A stretch of DNA of 64,000 nucleotides from Arthrobacter humicola (GCF_022803015.1 NZ_JAFKON010000002.1:186001-250000), one strand, 5' to 3'; positions 26,188 through 36,261 are shown, counted from the stretch's first letter. The notes: generated by a model from the sequence alone, not told the origin. Translations and numbers: made by a program.

Positions 26188-26526
26188 CCCTTGGTCCGAA
26201 CCATAAATCGCAAATGAGGACGAAATGATAGTTGTCTCTTAGATAAACCAATGGGGCCGTCGGCTCAGCTTACCCATTTCCACGTGAATTGGGGCCGGTG
26301 TGACGGACGCAAAGATGCGCTCGATGGTCTGCGCCTCCCTGCTGGAAGGGCCAGGCACAACGTTGGCCGAGCGGCCCCAAGGACGGTGGCCCGTGCCCGT
26401 GGACGCCAACATTCCTCGCCCAACGCTCGATGCGGCACCGCCGGCTGCGACCACAGTTCCGCACAACAGACGGGATTTCGCGCAGACCACCGGATCCCAC
26501 CCCGTCCCGGCATCTCCAGAACGCTC

Positions 26527-26542
26527 GGTTTCACGTGAAACA
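26527..26542. promoter_or_regulatory. parS site 6 (first base differs)
   Basis: GGTTTCACGTGAAACA matches the consensus at 15 of 16 positions. Confidence 0.88.
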
Positions 26543-27797
26543 TGTCAGCAGACCAGTAAAAGTCTCCAGCGAGGCAGACCCAGATTCACGTCCGTAGCCC
26601 ACGATGGGGGAACCGCCGCCAGCCCCTTCAGGCCTCTGCGAGCCGCCGCGTGTGTGGACATGCGAACCTGGGTGCCTATGAAGCGGCGCGCCGTACGCCC
26701 CAGAACGGGCGGGGAACTTGCTTGAGCTCAGGCCGGAGCGTGGGGCAGAGTGCTCATGTGCGCTCTGCCCCACGCCTACGACCAAGGGCCTATGTTGTCT
26801 GATTTTAGAGCGAACCGACGAACAATTTCGGATCGCTGCGGCAGTCAGTCAGCGAATGAACACGCCCCGCCGCCGTTACCGCCGGCGCAGTTCCCGCACT
26901 CTGCGTGGCGTAGGACGCACGGACCGGACCTGCTTTCCATGGGGCAACCGACCAAACACAGGGCCCGGCCCTGAAGCGATTCCACCGGTTAGGCCCCCAC
27001 TATATTCAATTCATGGCGCGTCTCAACAGTTGCTCCTCTGCGTCTCTGCGCCTCCGGTCCGCGTCCAATTCGCCTTGCCCGAGGCTCCGCTCGTCTTCCC
27101 CAGGGTTCCTGTCCATGGACCCTCCGGCGGCTGCCAGGGTCAAACGCGCAGTGCCTGTTCACAGTTCGTGGGCTGATCGGTTCATCAAACACCATCCCCG
27201 TTCGGCGCGCGGCATGATCATCTCCCAGCTGAACAATGCCCACGCTCTCCGCCCCGGGCCGCTTCGGTCTCAGGCACCACTCAAGCTACATTAAGCTTGC
27301 CCAAACTCCTGTGCTGGCTGCAGCCGGGCGCCCCTATTCCGCTCTAGAGGGGAGCGGATTGAGCCGGCTCCTGTATCCCCGAGGTGGGCCAATTCGATAT
27401 TCGCGGAACAAGAAGATCGCGCGCCTGTTCTCATGAAGGCTTGTTCTCATCAAGGTTGGGACCCCTGCCCTGCCAGTCGCGGCGCAGCAGGTTCGACTCC
27501 ATGGCGGCCAGACCAAGGACACCCAGGTCCAGCCACGAACCTGCCCCCGCCCCTGCAGGCGCCGCAACCGCCGCTGCCCTTTATGGATGTGCTTCGAGAC
27601 CTCGGCATCTGTCCGCAAATCGCCACACTCATGGTGACACCGTGCATGCCTTCCGACTGTCAATACACGAGCCTTCACGACCGGCATCCTGGGCGCTAGG
27701 CGAAGGTCAGCGGCGGCCGATACAAGCGCATTCCCGGCCCGTCCAGCGGCCACAGAATCCGGAGCTCACTCGATATCCACGAGTTTCTCCACAGAAG

Positions 27798-27839
27798 TTA
27801 TTCACACTGTTATCCACAGGTGCTGAGAGATTATTCACA
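27798..27839 (+). promoter_or_regulatory. DnaA-box trio
   Basis: Three boxes lie in one orientation: TTATTCACA (27798-27806), TTATCCACA (27810-27818) and TTATTCACA (27831-27839). A weaker one, TTCTCCACA, is at 27785-27793. They are about 10 kb from dnaA and outside the classic origin. Confidence 0.8.
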
Positions 27840-28054
27840 TGCCCTTTCCTAGTGGGCCGCCGAGGGCGGTCGCCCCTCCGAACTGGCTGTCTGACCAGCC
27901 ACCCACCGTCCCAGAGACATGTCCTGGACCCCGATTAAGAACTCCGACTCGCAATCACGGCGGAGAGCGTATAGCGCCGAAAAATTAACCATAGAACGTC
28001 GATTTAGTAGATCTTTGCGAATGCTTCGACCATCGTCGCTGCACACCATGATCA

Positions 28055-28070
28055 TGTTTCACGTGAAACG
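28055..28070. promoter_or_regulatory. parS site 7 (last base differs)
   Basis: TGTTTCACGTGAAACG matches at 15 of 16 positions. It lies between the two DnaA-box groups of this region. Confidence 0.88.
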
Positions 28071-28160
28071 GACTGGGAACCCTGAAAGGATGTTCAGGGC
28101 CGTTGTCACGACAACAGCTCGCCCAAGAATCTGGCGACACGAACGGGCTGCAATCAGTCA

Positions 28161-28219
28161 CTAATCCACAAAGTTATCCACAGCAATATCCACCGCTCTA
28201 TCCACCGCCCCATCCACCG
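28161..28219 (+). promoter_or_regulatory. DnaA box and ATCCAC repeats
   Basis: TTATCCACA is present at 28174-28182 and a variant, TAATCCACA, at 28162-28170. Three TATCCACC/CATCCACC-type repeats follow to 28219. All are in the same direction, which suggests a second DnaA-binding patch 340 bases from the first. Confidence 0.65.
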
Positions 28220-29959
28220 GCCGCTGGCTAAAATCCGAGCCGGAAACGGCCACACGAATCCCACCTGGATGCACCTTTGACCTGCGGTGAAGTGCTCTCC
28301 GGACGTGTCATACCAAGGCGGCCGGGAACTGCAAATCCATGTGGGGCGAACCAAACCCGTCGCGCGCCGAGACCGCCAGCGTGCCATTGCATCGCCCGAC
28401 GCGCCGCCCGAAGCCAGCTTGTCCCACAGCGCCAGGCGGACCTCAAGAGAACCAGGGGAGCGGAGCCACTGGCCCAAGGAACCCTCCCGTCACACGTCCA
28501 GGGGATCGTTTTGCCGGGCCAAGATCCGACGACGGCACCCGCTCAATCGACGGGCTTTGCCGGGCAGCTTACATACTCTGAGCTCGGAGACCTTGGCGGG
28601 CCTCACGCCCTCGCAGGGCCTGTCTGGCCGATCATCTTTGCACGCCGGTCCGCGGGCCCGCTGTGTCCGTTGGCCGATGCAGACACGAAGAGGCTCGTCG
28701 ACCGTGTGTTTGCCATGCGTTGTTTGCATTGGGACAGCACTGGTCCTGTTCCGACTGAAGCATTGCCGGTCAACTTGGGGATTCGCATGAGGGAGCCGCC
28801 GGACTGCAAAAAGCGGTCGGCCCGGTCGTGCCGGCACAGTTGACACGCGCAAGCACAAGTCCCGAACCCAATCAGACTGGCCCGGATGTCTGCCTTCCCT
28901 TCTTTGCGGTTTGAATCCCTCCGGTTGCTGCACCAACTTACGGGTCCGGCGCGGTCAGCGGATTGGATCCTAAAGGCAACTGCGCCCTGATGCCCGGGGG
29001 CGACGAACCTGGCCGCCCGAAACACGCTGGTCCGGGGGAGCGGACCCGGCCCGGGTAGCCGTGTAGTTGGACATGCAGCAGCTCGGCAGCTTCCCTCTGG
29101 TGTCGGCTGGATGCCCACACAAGAACCACCCCGACAGTTCCGGCCAGGCTGAATCCGCAGGGAAGGCGTGATTGACGCCTGGGACTGATCGGTACGACCC
29201 CGGCCCTACTTCACGTGGGCTCCGCTTCCCTTCTCGCGGGTGCGTCGCGTGGCCTGAGCTCCTGCTGGAGGACTCCTTCCAACCACTCTGCAGCAGGGTC
29301 AGCCGATGTGCAGCAGTACAGGACCTGCGCTGCACTCTCATCAAGCGGGTACCGGCAAGCCGGCAGGCGCCGGCAGCGGCAAAGTGTGGGGGGCCCCAGG
29401 TGTCCGGTGCGCGATTCCGGATGAGGGGTGCCGTGTCCGGGGTGCCGGGAAAGCCCCACACAGGGCCATCTCGGCCATTGGATAAGGCGTCCGCTCGCCG
29501 GAGGAAGCTGAAGAATGCGACAGGAACAGCACGCCCGCCGGGGCCCTCAGGGAGATCAGGCATGCCTCGCACACCGGCATGCCACATGGCGCATGGTTAC
29601 GGCTGGATGCGGCGACGGGACTGCAGCAGTACGTTGGCGGTCATGGCACCCGGATACCGGGGTGGGGAGGATGCGTGTCAGGGCCCCGGTTCCGGTTGCC
29701 CGGGTCCCGGCAAACTGACGGGCACAATCAGTACTGAATGCCGAACCTAGGACGCGGGGGCAACCCAGTGAAAGGGGGGTGAACAGCAAACCGGCGGGGG
29801 AGTCGAAGGACGCAGACATCCGCAAAAGGGAGGCAACTCCGGTCAGCTTCCGCTGTCACAGTCCCACAAGAGGCCTCTGCCGCGCGATCGAGACCACCTA
29901 CTTTCTGCGGCACCGACGCCAGATCACCCTCCCTATCACGGCCCGCGTCCATTCCCGCG

Positions 29960-30050
29960 CCAAGGTCGGCGTCCGGCCTCCACCGTCGCCCTCGTCCCGA
30001 TCTGCACGCCAAGCTCGGCGTCAAGGTCTGCACCGTCGCCCTTGTCCCGA
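29960..30050. repeat. 50-bp imperfect tandem duplication
   Basis: CACCGTCGCCCTCGTCCCGA (29981-30000) recurs with one change at 30031-30050, exactly 50 bases on. The preceding CCAAGGTCGGCGTC (29960) recurs with one change at 30009. It looks like a small degraded duplication with no known role. Confidence 0.6.
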
Positions 30051-30895
30051 CCTTCGTCCACGCCCGCATCGATACCTCTGTCCAGGGTCCGTTTCGAGGC
30101 GCGTGTCGGACACCGGCTTCAACCGTAACCACCGGAACGGCCTACAAATCCATCGCCGAACCCGACGAAGCACGTAGCTGACCAGCTTGCCGGCCTCTGC
30201 ACGAACTCAGGGTTCACCCACTTCAATTTTCCTTCACGGAGGGTGCCTTCACGGCCCGTGATCCTAAGCAGCGGGAGAGTGCCGCGGGCCTCTGCCAGGA
30301 GCGGACAGTGCCGCATCAGGGCATCTCAAGGCGTGCAAGGCTTCAGCTGCGCTCCAGTCGGCTTCGCCTTCCCTCAGTCAACCACGCGGCCACACAACGC
30401 AGCAGCGGCGCCGTATGGCACTTTCAGCGGCGCACAGGAGCGGGTGACCCCGCAGAGACTGGCAACGGTACAACAGTCGCTCCGAGGTTCGGCTGTGGCT
30501 GCGGCGAGCTTGCACCGCCGCCAAGCAGCAGCCGCGCCGTAGTGAGTCGCTTCCCCTGCTTCGCACCGGCATGGATGAATGTGGTCGCATAGCGCACCCG
30601 CGGCCGGCCCGGCCGCCAGGAAAAGGTGGGCCATAGCTGCGGGCCGACCCCCTTCAAGGGGAGGCTGAACCGTCATGACGCAGACGGTGGACCCTTGGTC
30701 GAAACGACGGCATTCGCTCGGCATCCCAGTCCACCGGCATTGCCATGACCATGGACGGGGACGCAGTCCAGCTGCCGGAGTGACGACAGCGCATCGGTCT
30801 CCAGCCGGTGGCCGGATTCTTCTGCCCTTTTGCGTCCTCACCTGGGCGACCAGCCAGCAAGGCGTTCGATGGGGCAAGGCGCAGATTCGCGGCCC

Positions 30896-30911
30896 CGTTT
30901 CACGTGAAACA
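30896..30911. promoter_or_regulatory. parS site 8 (first base differs)
   Basis: CGTTTCACGTGAAACA matches the consensus at 15 of 16 positions. Confidence 0.88.
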
Positions 30912-31036
30912 TTGATGGACCACTCCATCTCAGCTGTTCATTGAGCTCTGGAAGGTGGCGAAGATGGCTGTCGCTGAAAAGCGCGATCGCAGCGGCATCG
31001 ACAGGGAGGGGCCCCTTCCGCATAAAGGAGAACTGT

Positions 31037-31582
31037 ATGTACAGCCGCCAATTCTCTCGGCGTAGCCGTTCCATGGAATCAGAAGCTCCACCGACGAAGC
31101 GCAACAGAGTGGACGGTACGGCCACCGGAAATCCATCGACTCCACAACAGGATACTCAGCAGGAAGCTCCGTCCCAGTCTGGGATACCGCCTGCCCAGTA
31201 CCAGCCCGTCGTTCCGCACGTGTCCCTCGGTCTCGCCGAAGCAGTGCCGAGACTGACAATTTCTACAGAAGACTACGGCACTGCGTCGGTCCCACGCCCG
31301 CAGCCGCAACCCTCGAGAGCCCCGGGCCAGGACGAAAGCGAGAGAGTTACCCGGAGGTTCTCGGCGCCACCGGTGTCGCAGCTCCGTACTCGTAAACAGT
31401 GGCGAACGCCCGCAGCCGCGAACACGACAGCGCCGAACCCGACACCACCGAATCCGCCGGCACCGAATTGGCCGGCACCGGCAGCATCGGTAGAGATAAA
31501 AAAGGGAGGGTCTGTTTCACGTGAAACAGACCCTCCCGGAGAACTCAGCGAGTCGCGACCTAGCTTGGCGCTCCCGGCGTGA
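31037..31582 (+). CDS. doubtful Pro-rich ORF overlapping the parB 3' end
   Basis: An ATG at 31037 follows a good ribosome site (AAAGGAG, seven-base spacing) and opens 181 codons that start [19 protein letters not shown]. The product would be basic, Gln/Pro-rich and disordered, with a Pro-Ala-Asn repeat near residue 145. Its third-position GC is low for this genome, it contains parS site 9 in frame, and it ends inside parB on the opposite strand. I know no family. It is more likely non-coding than a gene. Confidence 0.2.
   Translation: MYSRQFSRRSRSMESEAPPTKRNRVDGTATGNPSTPQQDTQQEAPSQSGIPPAQYQPVVPHVSLGLAEAVPRLTISTEDYGTASVPRPQPQPSRAPGQDESERVTRRFSAPPVSQLRTRKQWRTPAAANTTAPNPTPPNPPAPNWPAPAASVEIKKGGSVSRETDPPGELSESRPSLALPA
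31498..31537 (-). terminator. parS site 9 inside a 34-bp palindrome: terminator of parAB
   Basis: The perfect parS TGTTTCACGTGAAACA (31513-31528) is the centre of a perfect palindrome covering 31504-31537. The outer arms GGGAGGGTC and GACCCTCCC extend it on both sides. On the minus strand the palindrome is followed directly by six T (complement of 31498-31503). It begins 22 bases after the parB stop. It therefore has all the parts of an intrinsic terminator for the leftward parA-parB transcript while keeping a perfect ParB site. Confidence 0.85.
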
Positions 31583-32792
31583 GGACATCCATGATGCGGT
31601 TCAGGTCCTCAACGCTGGCGAACTCAATGCTGACACGCCCCTTGCGGGCACCAAGCGAAATCTTGACATTAGTATCGAGGCGGTCAGACAGCGACGACGC
31701 CAGGTAGTCCAGTCGCTCGTGGCGCGCTCCCGCCCGCGGGATGTTGTTCTTGGCCGGCGAGGCGGGGCTCTGATACAGGGTCACGGCTTCTTCGGTCGCT
31801 CGGACCGACATGCCCTCTGAAACAATCTTCTGCGCCAGGCGTTCCATGGCCGCGGCGTCAGGAAGTGCCAGGAGTGCTCGGGCATGCCCTGCGGAGATGA
31901 CATTTGCCGCGACCCGGCGCTGCACCAGCGGGGGCAGCTTCAGCAGGCGCAGGGTGTTGGAAACCTGGGGCCGCGAACGCCCGATCCGGTCCGCCAGCTG
32001 CTCGTGCGTGGTGCCGAAGTCCTCGAGCAGCTGCTGGTAGGCCGCCGCCTCTTCGAGCGGATTCAGCTGGCTGCGGTGCAGGTTCTCCAGCAGCGCGTCG
32101 CGAAGGAGGTCGTCATCGGTGGTGTCACGGACAATCGCCGGGATAGTTTCCAGGCCCGCGGCCTGTACTGCACGCCATCGTCGCTCACCCATGACGAGCT
32201 CATAGGGTTCGCCACCCTCTTCGGTTGAGGTACGGACCACAATTGGCTGGAGGACGCCAATTTCCCGCACGGAGTGCACCAGCTCCGCCATGTCATCTTC
32301 ATCGAAGACCGAGCGGGGTTGCTTGCGGTTGGGGTGGATGTCAGTAACCGGGATTTCGGCAAACCTGACGCCGGGCACCTCGACGAGGTCAACAGTACCC
32401 TCGTCGCCGTGCTCGGGCGAGGAATCAAACGTCAGCTGTTCGCCGGCGTCGGACGCAGTCGCCTTGGCAGCAGCGGGGGCCGGCTTGGAAGCAGCCGACT
32501 TTCGGGCGGGAGCTTTCTTGGTGACGGCGGCAGCAGCGCTGCCGGTTTCAGTGGTGTCAACCGTGAGATCAGCGGAATCGTCGGCCTTGAACGGTGTGGA
32601 CTTCGGCTCCTTGTCCCGTGCGGCAGTGGCGTCCGGGTGCGGCTCGGCGTCGGAGGTCTTTTTTCGGGCTTCAGGGAAGAAGAGGTCCACGGGCCGGGAT
32701 GGGGCAGCGCCGTTTCCGGAGGCGTTTGCCGCGGCGGAACTTGGAATGAGTGCGCCAAGTCCACGGCCGAGGCCGCGTCGCTTATCGCTCAT
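31560..32792 (-). CDS. parB: chromosome partitioning protein ParB
   Basis: The 410-residue protein begins [19 protein letters not shown], the basic ParA-interaction tail. A long Ala/Thr/Lys-rich linker of about 120 residues follows, then the CTP-binding domain with [35 protein letters not shown] and [20 protein letters not shown]. The helix-turn-helix that reads parS ([20 protein letters not shown]) comes next, and last a C-terminal dimerisation domain. ParB loads at parS, slides as a CTP clamp and builds the origin complex that ParA moves. It lies 67 bases downstream of parA. The linker is longer than in many relatives. Confidence 0.97.
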   Translation of the reverse strand: MSDKRRGLGRGLGALIPSSAAANASGNGAAPSRPVDLFFPEARKKTSDAEPHPDATAARDKEPKSTPFKADDSADLTVDTTETGSAAAAVTKKAPARKSAASKPAPAAAKATASDAGEQLTFDSSPEHGDEGTVDLVEVPGVRFAEIPVTDIHPNRKQPRSVFDEDDMAELVHSVREIGVLQPIVVRTSTEEGGEPYELVMGERRWRAVQAAGLETIPAIVRDTTDDDLLRDALLENLHRSQLNPLEEAAAYQQLLEDFGTTHEQLADRIGRSRPQVSNTLRLLKLPPLVQRRVAANVISAGHARALLALPDAAAMERLAQKIVSEGMSVRATEEAVTLYQSPASPAKNNIPRAGARHERLDYLASSLSDRLDTNVKISLGARKGRVSIEFASVEDLNRIMDVLTPGAPS

Positions 32793-32859
32793 GGATAAAT
32801 CCCTCCAGTGGAAGAGCCGGGATTCACCTGGCTCTGGTTAGTGCAATTCTTGAAAGATT

Positions 32860-33927
32860 CTAACGTTCCGCGATTTCCGCGGCGGCTTCCAGGTAGGACA
32901 GGGCACCGCTGGAAGAAGGATCATACGTCATGACAGTTTGCTGGTAGCTCGGCGCCTCGGAAATACGGACCGACCTCGGCACCACAGCGCCGAGCACCTG
33001 CTTCGGGAAGTGCTCCCGGACCTCGGCTGCCACCTGGGCGGCGAGGTTGGTGCGGCCGTCATACATGGTCAGCAAAATAGTGGAAACAACCAGGTCAGCG
33101 TTCAGGTGCTTCTGGATCATCTCGATGTTCTTCAGGAGCTGGCTGAGGCCTTCGAGGGCGTAGTACTCGCACTGGATCGGGATAAGGACTTCGCCTGCCG
33201 CACAGAACGCATTTACCGTCAGGAGCCCGAGGCTCGGCGGGCAGTCGATGAAGATGTAGTCCAGCCGCTCCTCGCCATTCTTGGCGCGCTCCTTGGAGTA
33301 CACATCGATTGCGCGGCGCAACCGCTGCTCGCGGGCCACCAGGCTAACGAGTTCAATTTCGGCACCGGCAAGGTGGATGGTGGCGGGCGCACAGATCAGG
33401 TTGTCGATGTCGGGGCACGGGGCCACGACGTCCTTCAGCGGGACATCATTGATCAGCACATCGTAGATGCTGTCGACATCGGCGTGGTGCTCGATTCCCA
33501 GGGCGGTGGAAGCGTTGCCCTGGGGATCGATGTCGATGACGAGCACGTTCAGGCCAGCGGCCGCCAGCGCGGCGGCGATGTTCACGGTCGTCGTGGTCTT
33601 GCCGACGCCGCCCTTCTGGTTGGAAACGGTGAAGATCCGGGTTTTCTCCGGTTTGGGGAGCTGCCGGCCGAGCAACCGCTCGCGGCGCTTGTTTTCGTGC
33701 GCGAGTTCGCGGGCGATGGGACTGGAATCATCGATGGAATCCAGCACGTTCCCCGTGTGCGGAAGGGATGTTTCACGTGAAACACCGGCCATCCCGGTCG
33801 TCTTCGCAACCGAAGCCGTGTGATTTCCGGAGTAGTCGAAAGCTACTGCAGGAGCCGTAAACGCCCGTGCGGACCCCAGGGACACAAACGGCGGGATCCG
33901 TTGTGTGGAGGCTTCGCTACTGCTCAC
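32860..33927 (-). CDS. parA: chromosome partitioning ATPase ParA
   Basis: The 355-residue Walker-type ATPase carries a deviant Walker A, SNQKGGVGKTTTTVNIAAAL (about residues 102-121), LVIDIDPQGNASTALGI, and the Walker B DYIFIDCPPSLGLLTVNAF. It forms ATP-dependent dimers on DNA and pulls ParB-parS complexes. An N-terminal extension of about 95 residues precedes the ATPase. A perfect parS site lies in the codons for residues 48-53 (GVSRET). parB follows at once downstream; rsmG lies upstream. Confidence 0.97.
   Translation of the reverse strand: MSSSEASTQRIPPFVSLGSARAFTAPAVAFDYSGNHTASVAKTTGMAGVSRETSLPHTGNVLDSIDDSSPIARELAHENKRRERLLGRQLPKPEKTRIFTVSNQKGGVGKTTTTVNIAAALAAAGLNVLVIDIDPQGNASTALGIEHHADVDSIYDVLINDVPLKDVVAPCPDIDNLICAPATIHLAGAEIELVSLVAREQRLRRAIDVYSKERAKNGEERLDYIFIDCPPSLGLLTVNAFCAAGEVLIPIQCEYYALEGLSQLLKNIEMIQKHLNADLVVSTILLTMYDGRTNLAAQVAAEVREHFPKQVLGAVVPRSVRISEAPSYQQTVMTYDPSSSGALSYLEAAAEIAER
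33769..33784. promoter_or_regulatory. parS site 10 (perfect) inside parA
   Basis: TGTTTCACGTGAAACA is embedded in the parA coding sequence and is read as GVSRET. Binding of ParB here could also affect transcription of parA and parB. Confidence 0.95.
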
Positions 33928-34014
33928 TATGACACGCTCACTCTCATTCGGCTCTTACTGCCGGTTACTAGCCTAACCTCTTCCCCTCAGACTCCCCGGG
34001 CACCGGGGCCGGTG

Positions 34015-34665
34015 CTAGGTAATCTTTTGAGGCTTGTTCACTACGATTCGCACAACGGTGGTGGGTTCCTCAAGCAGGTCTTCGCCCACCACCACCACGG
34101 ACGTCTGAATGCCGCCCAGTTTGCGGATAACCTTGGCGGCTTTTTCGATTTCCTCGCCGGCGCTGCGTCCCTTGATGGCGACGACTTCGCCCTTGCCGGC
34201 CAGGAGCGGAATGGTCAGCCCGGCGAGATTGGAAAGCGCGGATACGGCGCGGGCAGTCACGACGTCGGCGTTCACGAGTCCCACTGCGAGTTCCGCGCGG
34301 GTGCGCATGATCGTGACGTTCTCGAGGCCAAGATCATCCACTACCTCCTGGAGCCAGATGACGCGGCGCTCCAGTGGTTCGATCAGCGTCAGTTCCAGAT
34401 CCGGCCGCGCAATGGCCAGGCACAGGCCAGGCAGGCCGGCGCCGCTGCCGACGTCGGCGACATGGCTTCCATGGGCAATCTGGCTCTCGATGACGGCGCA
34501 GTTAAGCACGTGCCGGCTCCAAAGCCGGGGCACCTCGCGGGGCCCGATCAGGCCCCGTTCGGTCCCGGACGTCGCCAGGTGCTCGACATAGCGTTTCGCC
34601 AGTTCCAGGCGGTCGCCGAAGATGGACTCTGCTGCCTTGAGTTCCGGGGCGGTAATTTCAACCAT
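34015..34665 (-). CDS. rsmG: 16S rRNA (guanine(527)-N(7))-methyltransferase RsmG
   Basis: The 216-residue methyltransferase from ATG 34665 (a TTG at 34698 is possible but overlaps jag) shows RLWSRHVLNCAVI, the SAM-binding HVADVGSGAGLPGLCLAIA and LIEPLERRVIWLQEVVDDL. It methylates G527 of 16S rRNA; loss gives low-level streptomycin resistance in other bacteria. Its place between jag and parA is conserved in actinobacteria. Confidence 0.95.
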   Translation of the reverse strand: MVEITAPELKAAESIFGDRLELAKRYVEHLATSGTERGLIGPREVPRLWSRHVLNCAVIESQIAHGSHVADVGSGAGLPGLCLAIARPDLELTLIEPLERRVIWLQEVVDDLGLENVTIMRTRAELAVGLVNADVVTARAVSALSNLAGLTIPLLAGKGEVVAIKGRSAGEEIEKAAKVIRKLGGIQTSVVVVGEDLLEEPTTVVRIVVNKPQKIT

Positions 34666-34681
34666 CAAGCTAGTCAACGGT

Positions 34682-35272
34682 TCAGTCTGCGGAGACAACG
34701 ATGTGCCGGTCGGCGCCTTCGCCTTCGGACTCGCTCACGAGTCCCAAATCAGCGACGGCGTCGTGCACGATCTTGCGCTCGTAGGCGCTCATCGGAGCCA
34801 GGGCAACTGCCTCACCGGAATCCTTCACAGCAGCGACGGCGTCTTCAGCGATCTTCTGCAGGTCGCCGGCACGCTCGGCACGGTAGCCGTTGATATCCAG
34901 CACCAGCCGGGAGCGGTTCTCCGTCGCGGAGAGGACCGCGAGCCGCGTGAGCTCCTGGAGGGCCTCAAGGACTTCGCCGTCACGGCCCACCAGGCTGTCC
35001 AGCCCGGCGGCTTCCTCTTCGGCGACGATCGAGATGTACGTGCGGCCGTTGCGGACCTCGATGTCGATGTCGCCATCAATGTCCGCTATATCCAGCAGTT
35101 CCTCGAGGTAGTCCGCAGCGACGTCGCCTTCTTCTTCGAGGCGGCTGGCGGAAACACTCTTGCCGGTGCCGGCGTCCGCACCCTGTGGCGAGTCGTCGGC
35201 CGCGCTCAGGGCGTCGTCCCGGTCCTCGTCAAACTCGGCGGAAATAGCGTGTTCGGTGCTCTCGGCGGACAT
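34682..35272 (-). CDS. jag: Jag/KhpB-type KH-R3H RNA-binding protein
   Basis: The 196-residue protein has an acidic N-terminus, a KH-like domain (EEAAGLDSLVGRDGEVLEAL) and a C-terminal R3H domain (APMSAYERKIVHDAVADLGL). The start overlaps the yidC stop by one base (TAATG), so translation is coupled. Jag/KhpB binds RNA and affects cell division and elongation in Gram-positive bacteria. Confidence 0.92.
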   Translation of the reverse strand: MSAESTEHAISAEFDEDRDDALSAADDSPQGADAGTGKSVSASRLEEEGDVAADYLEELLDIADIDGDIDIEVRNGRTYISIVAEEEAAGLDSLVGRDGEVLEALQELTRLAVLSATENRSRLVLDINGYRAERAGDLQKIAEDAVAAVKDSGEAVALAPMSAYERKIVHDAVADLGLVSESEGEGADRHIVVSAD

Positions 35273-36246
35273 TACTTCCTCTTCCTGTTCTTACGTTGCG
35301 GCTGGACGCGCTGGGTCTTGGCTTCGACGGCGGCCGCGGCGGAGGCTTCGGCTGCCTCGGCGTCGACCTTCTTGCCGCCCAAAAGGGGCAGGGCGGGCAG
35401 GCCCTTGGCTGCCCGGCGCTCGGCGAGAGCCTTGGCCGCCGGAGATCCCGGCGTAGGCATCCGGCGGATCACGAAGAACTGCTGTCCCATGGTCCACAGG
35501 TTTGTGGTGGTCCAGTAGATCAGGACGCCGATGGGGAAGTTAATACCGCCCACACCGAAGACGACCGGCAGGATGTAGAGCATCATTTTCTGCTGGCGCA
35601 TGAACGGGCTGGCCAGGGCCTCTTCGGACATGTTCTTGGCCATAATCTGCTTTTGCGTGATGAACTGCGAGGCCGTCATGGCCAGGATCATCACGATGGA
35701 GAGGATCCATACCGACATCTGGTTCCCGCCGCCGCCGTGGAGCAGGGAGGCGGAGAGCGGGGCACCGAAGATGGTGGATTCATCGAACTGCTTGACCTGT
35801 TCGGCGCTCATCGCGCCGATGCCATGCCCGCTGGATTTGGCCGAGCTGATGCCGGAGAGCACCTGGAAGAGCGCGAAGAAGAAGGGCATCTGGATCAGCA
35901 TGGGCAGGCAGGCGGAGAACGGGTTGGTGCCGTGCTTCTTGTACAGCGCCATCTGTTCCTGCGCCATGGCCTGGCGGGAGAGCTGGTCCGTCTTGCCCTT
36001 GTACTTGTCCTGCATTTTCTTCAGGTCCGGCTGCAGCAGCTGCATCCCGCGCTGGGCCTTGATCTGCTTGACGAAGACGGGAATCAGGGCGGCGCGGATG
36101 ACCAGCACCAGCCCGATGATGGCCAGGGTCCAGGTCCAGCCGCTGGCCGCCGACATGCCGATGGCGCTGAGTCCGTCATGGAAGCCGACCATGATGGCTG
36201 AGACCAGCCATTTGAACGGGGCCAAAATTGTTTCAAAGATGTCCAT
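35272..36246 (-). CDS. yidC: membrane protein insertase YidC
   Basis: The 324-residue protein is of the short, Gram-positive-like type without a large periplasmic domain. Membrane segments include WTWTLAIIGLVLVIRAALIP (with the conserved inner arginine), NPFSACLPMLIQMPFFFALF and LYILPVVFGVGGINFPIGVL. A cytoplasmic C-terminal tail is rich in Ala and ends in a Lys/Arg cluster, which may contact ribosomes. It inserts membrane proteins alone or with Sec. yidD lies 15 bases upstream. Confidence 0.96.
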   Translation of the reverse strand: MDIFETILAPFKWLVSAIMVGFHDGLSAIGMSAASGWTWTLAIIGLVLVIRAALIPVFVKQIKAQRGMQLLQPDLKKMQDKYKGKTDQLSRQAMAQEQMALYKKHGTNPFSACLPMLIQMPFFFALFQVLSGISSAKSSGHGIGAMSAEQVKQFDESTIFGAPLSASLLHGGGGNQMSVWILSIVMILAMTASQFITQKQIMAKNMSEEALASPFMRQQKMMLYILPVVFGVGGINFPIGVLIYWTTTNLWTMGQQFFVIRRMPTPGSPAAKALAERRAAKGLPALPLLGGKKVDAEAAEASAAAAVEAKTQRVQPQRKNRKRK

Positions 36247-36261
36247 ACGATTCCCTATTCG

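Larger units (their letters stand above)
25164..31497. other. 6.3-kb gene-poor parS-rich region
   Basis: Between trxA and parB no frame shows a recognisable domain, a consistent codon bias or a gene-like layout. The open frames are short, overlap on both strands and lack the strong third-position GC of the true genes around them. What is present: eight parS sites here plus a ninth at the parB edge, a cluster of three DnaA boxes at 27798-27839, another at 28161-28219, and a 50-bp tandem duplication near 30.0 kb. Two weak candidates are a frame at 31037-31582 and a hydrophobic frame overlapping trxA (25100-25411). No tRNA or known structured RNA was seen. It may be a centromere-like loading zone, decayed genes, or both. 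Confidence 0.7.

Noticed and set aside
26276..26291. Parting similarity to parS (ATTTCCACGTGAATTG)
   Set aside because: Several core positions differ, so ParB binding is unlikely; not counted as a site.
28277..29750. Several overlapping open frames of 170-205 codons on both strands
   Set aside because: They overlap each other, have poor codon bias and no recognisable domain or ribosome site.
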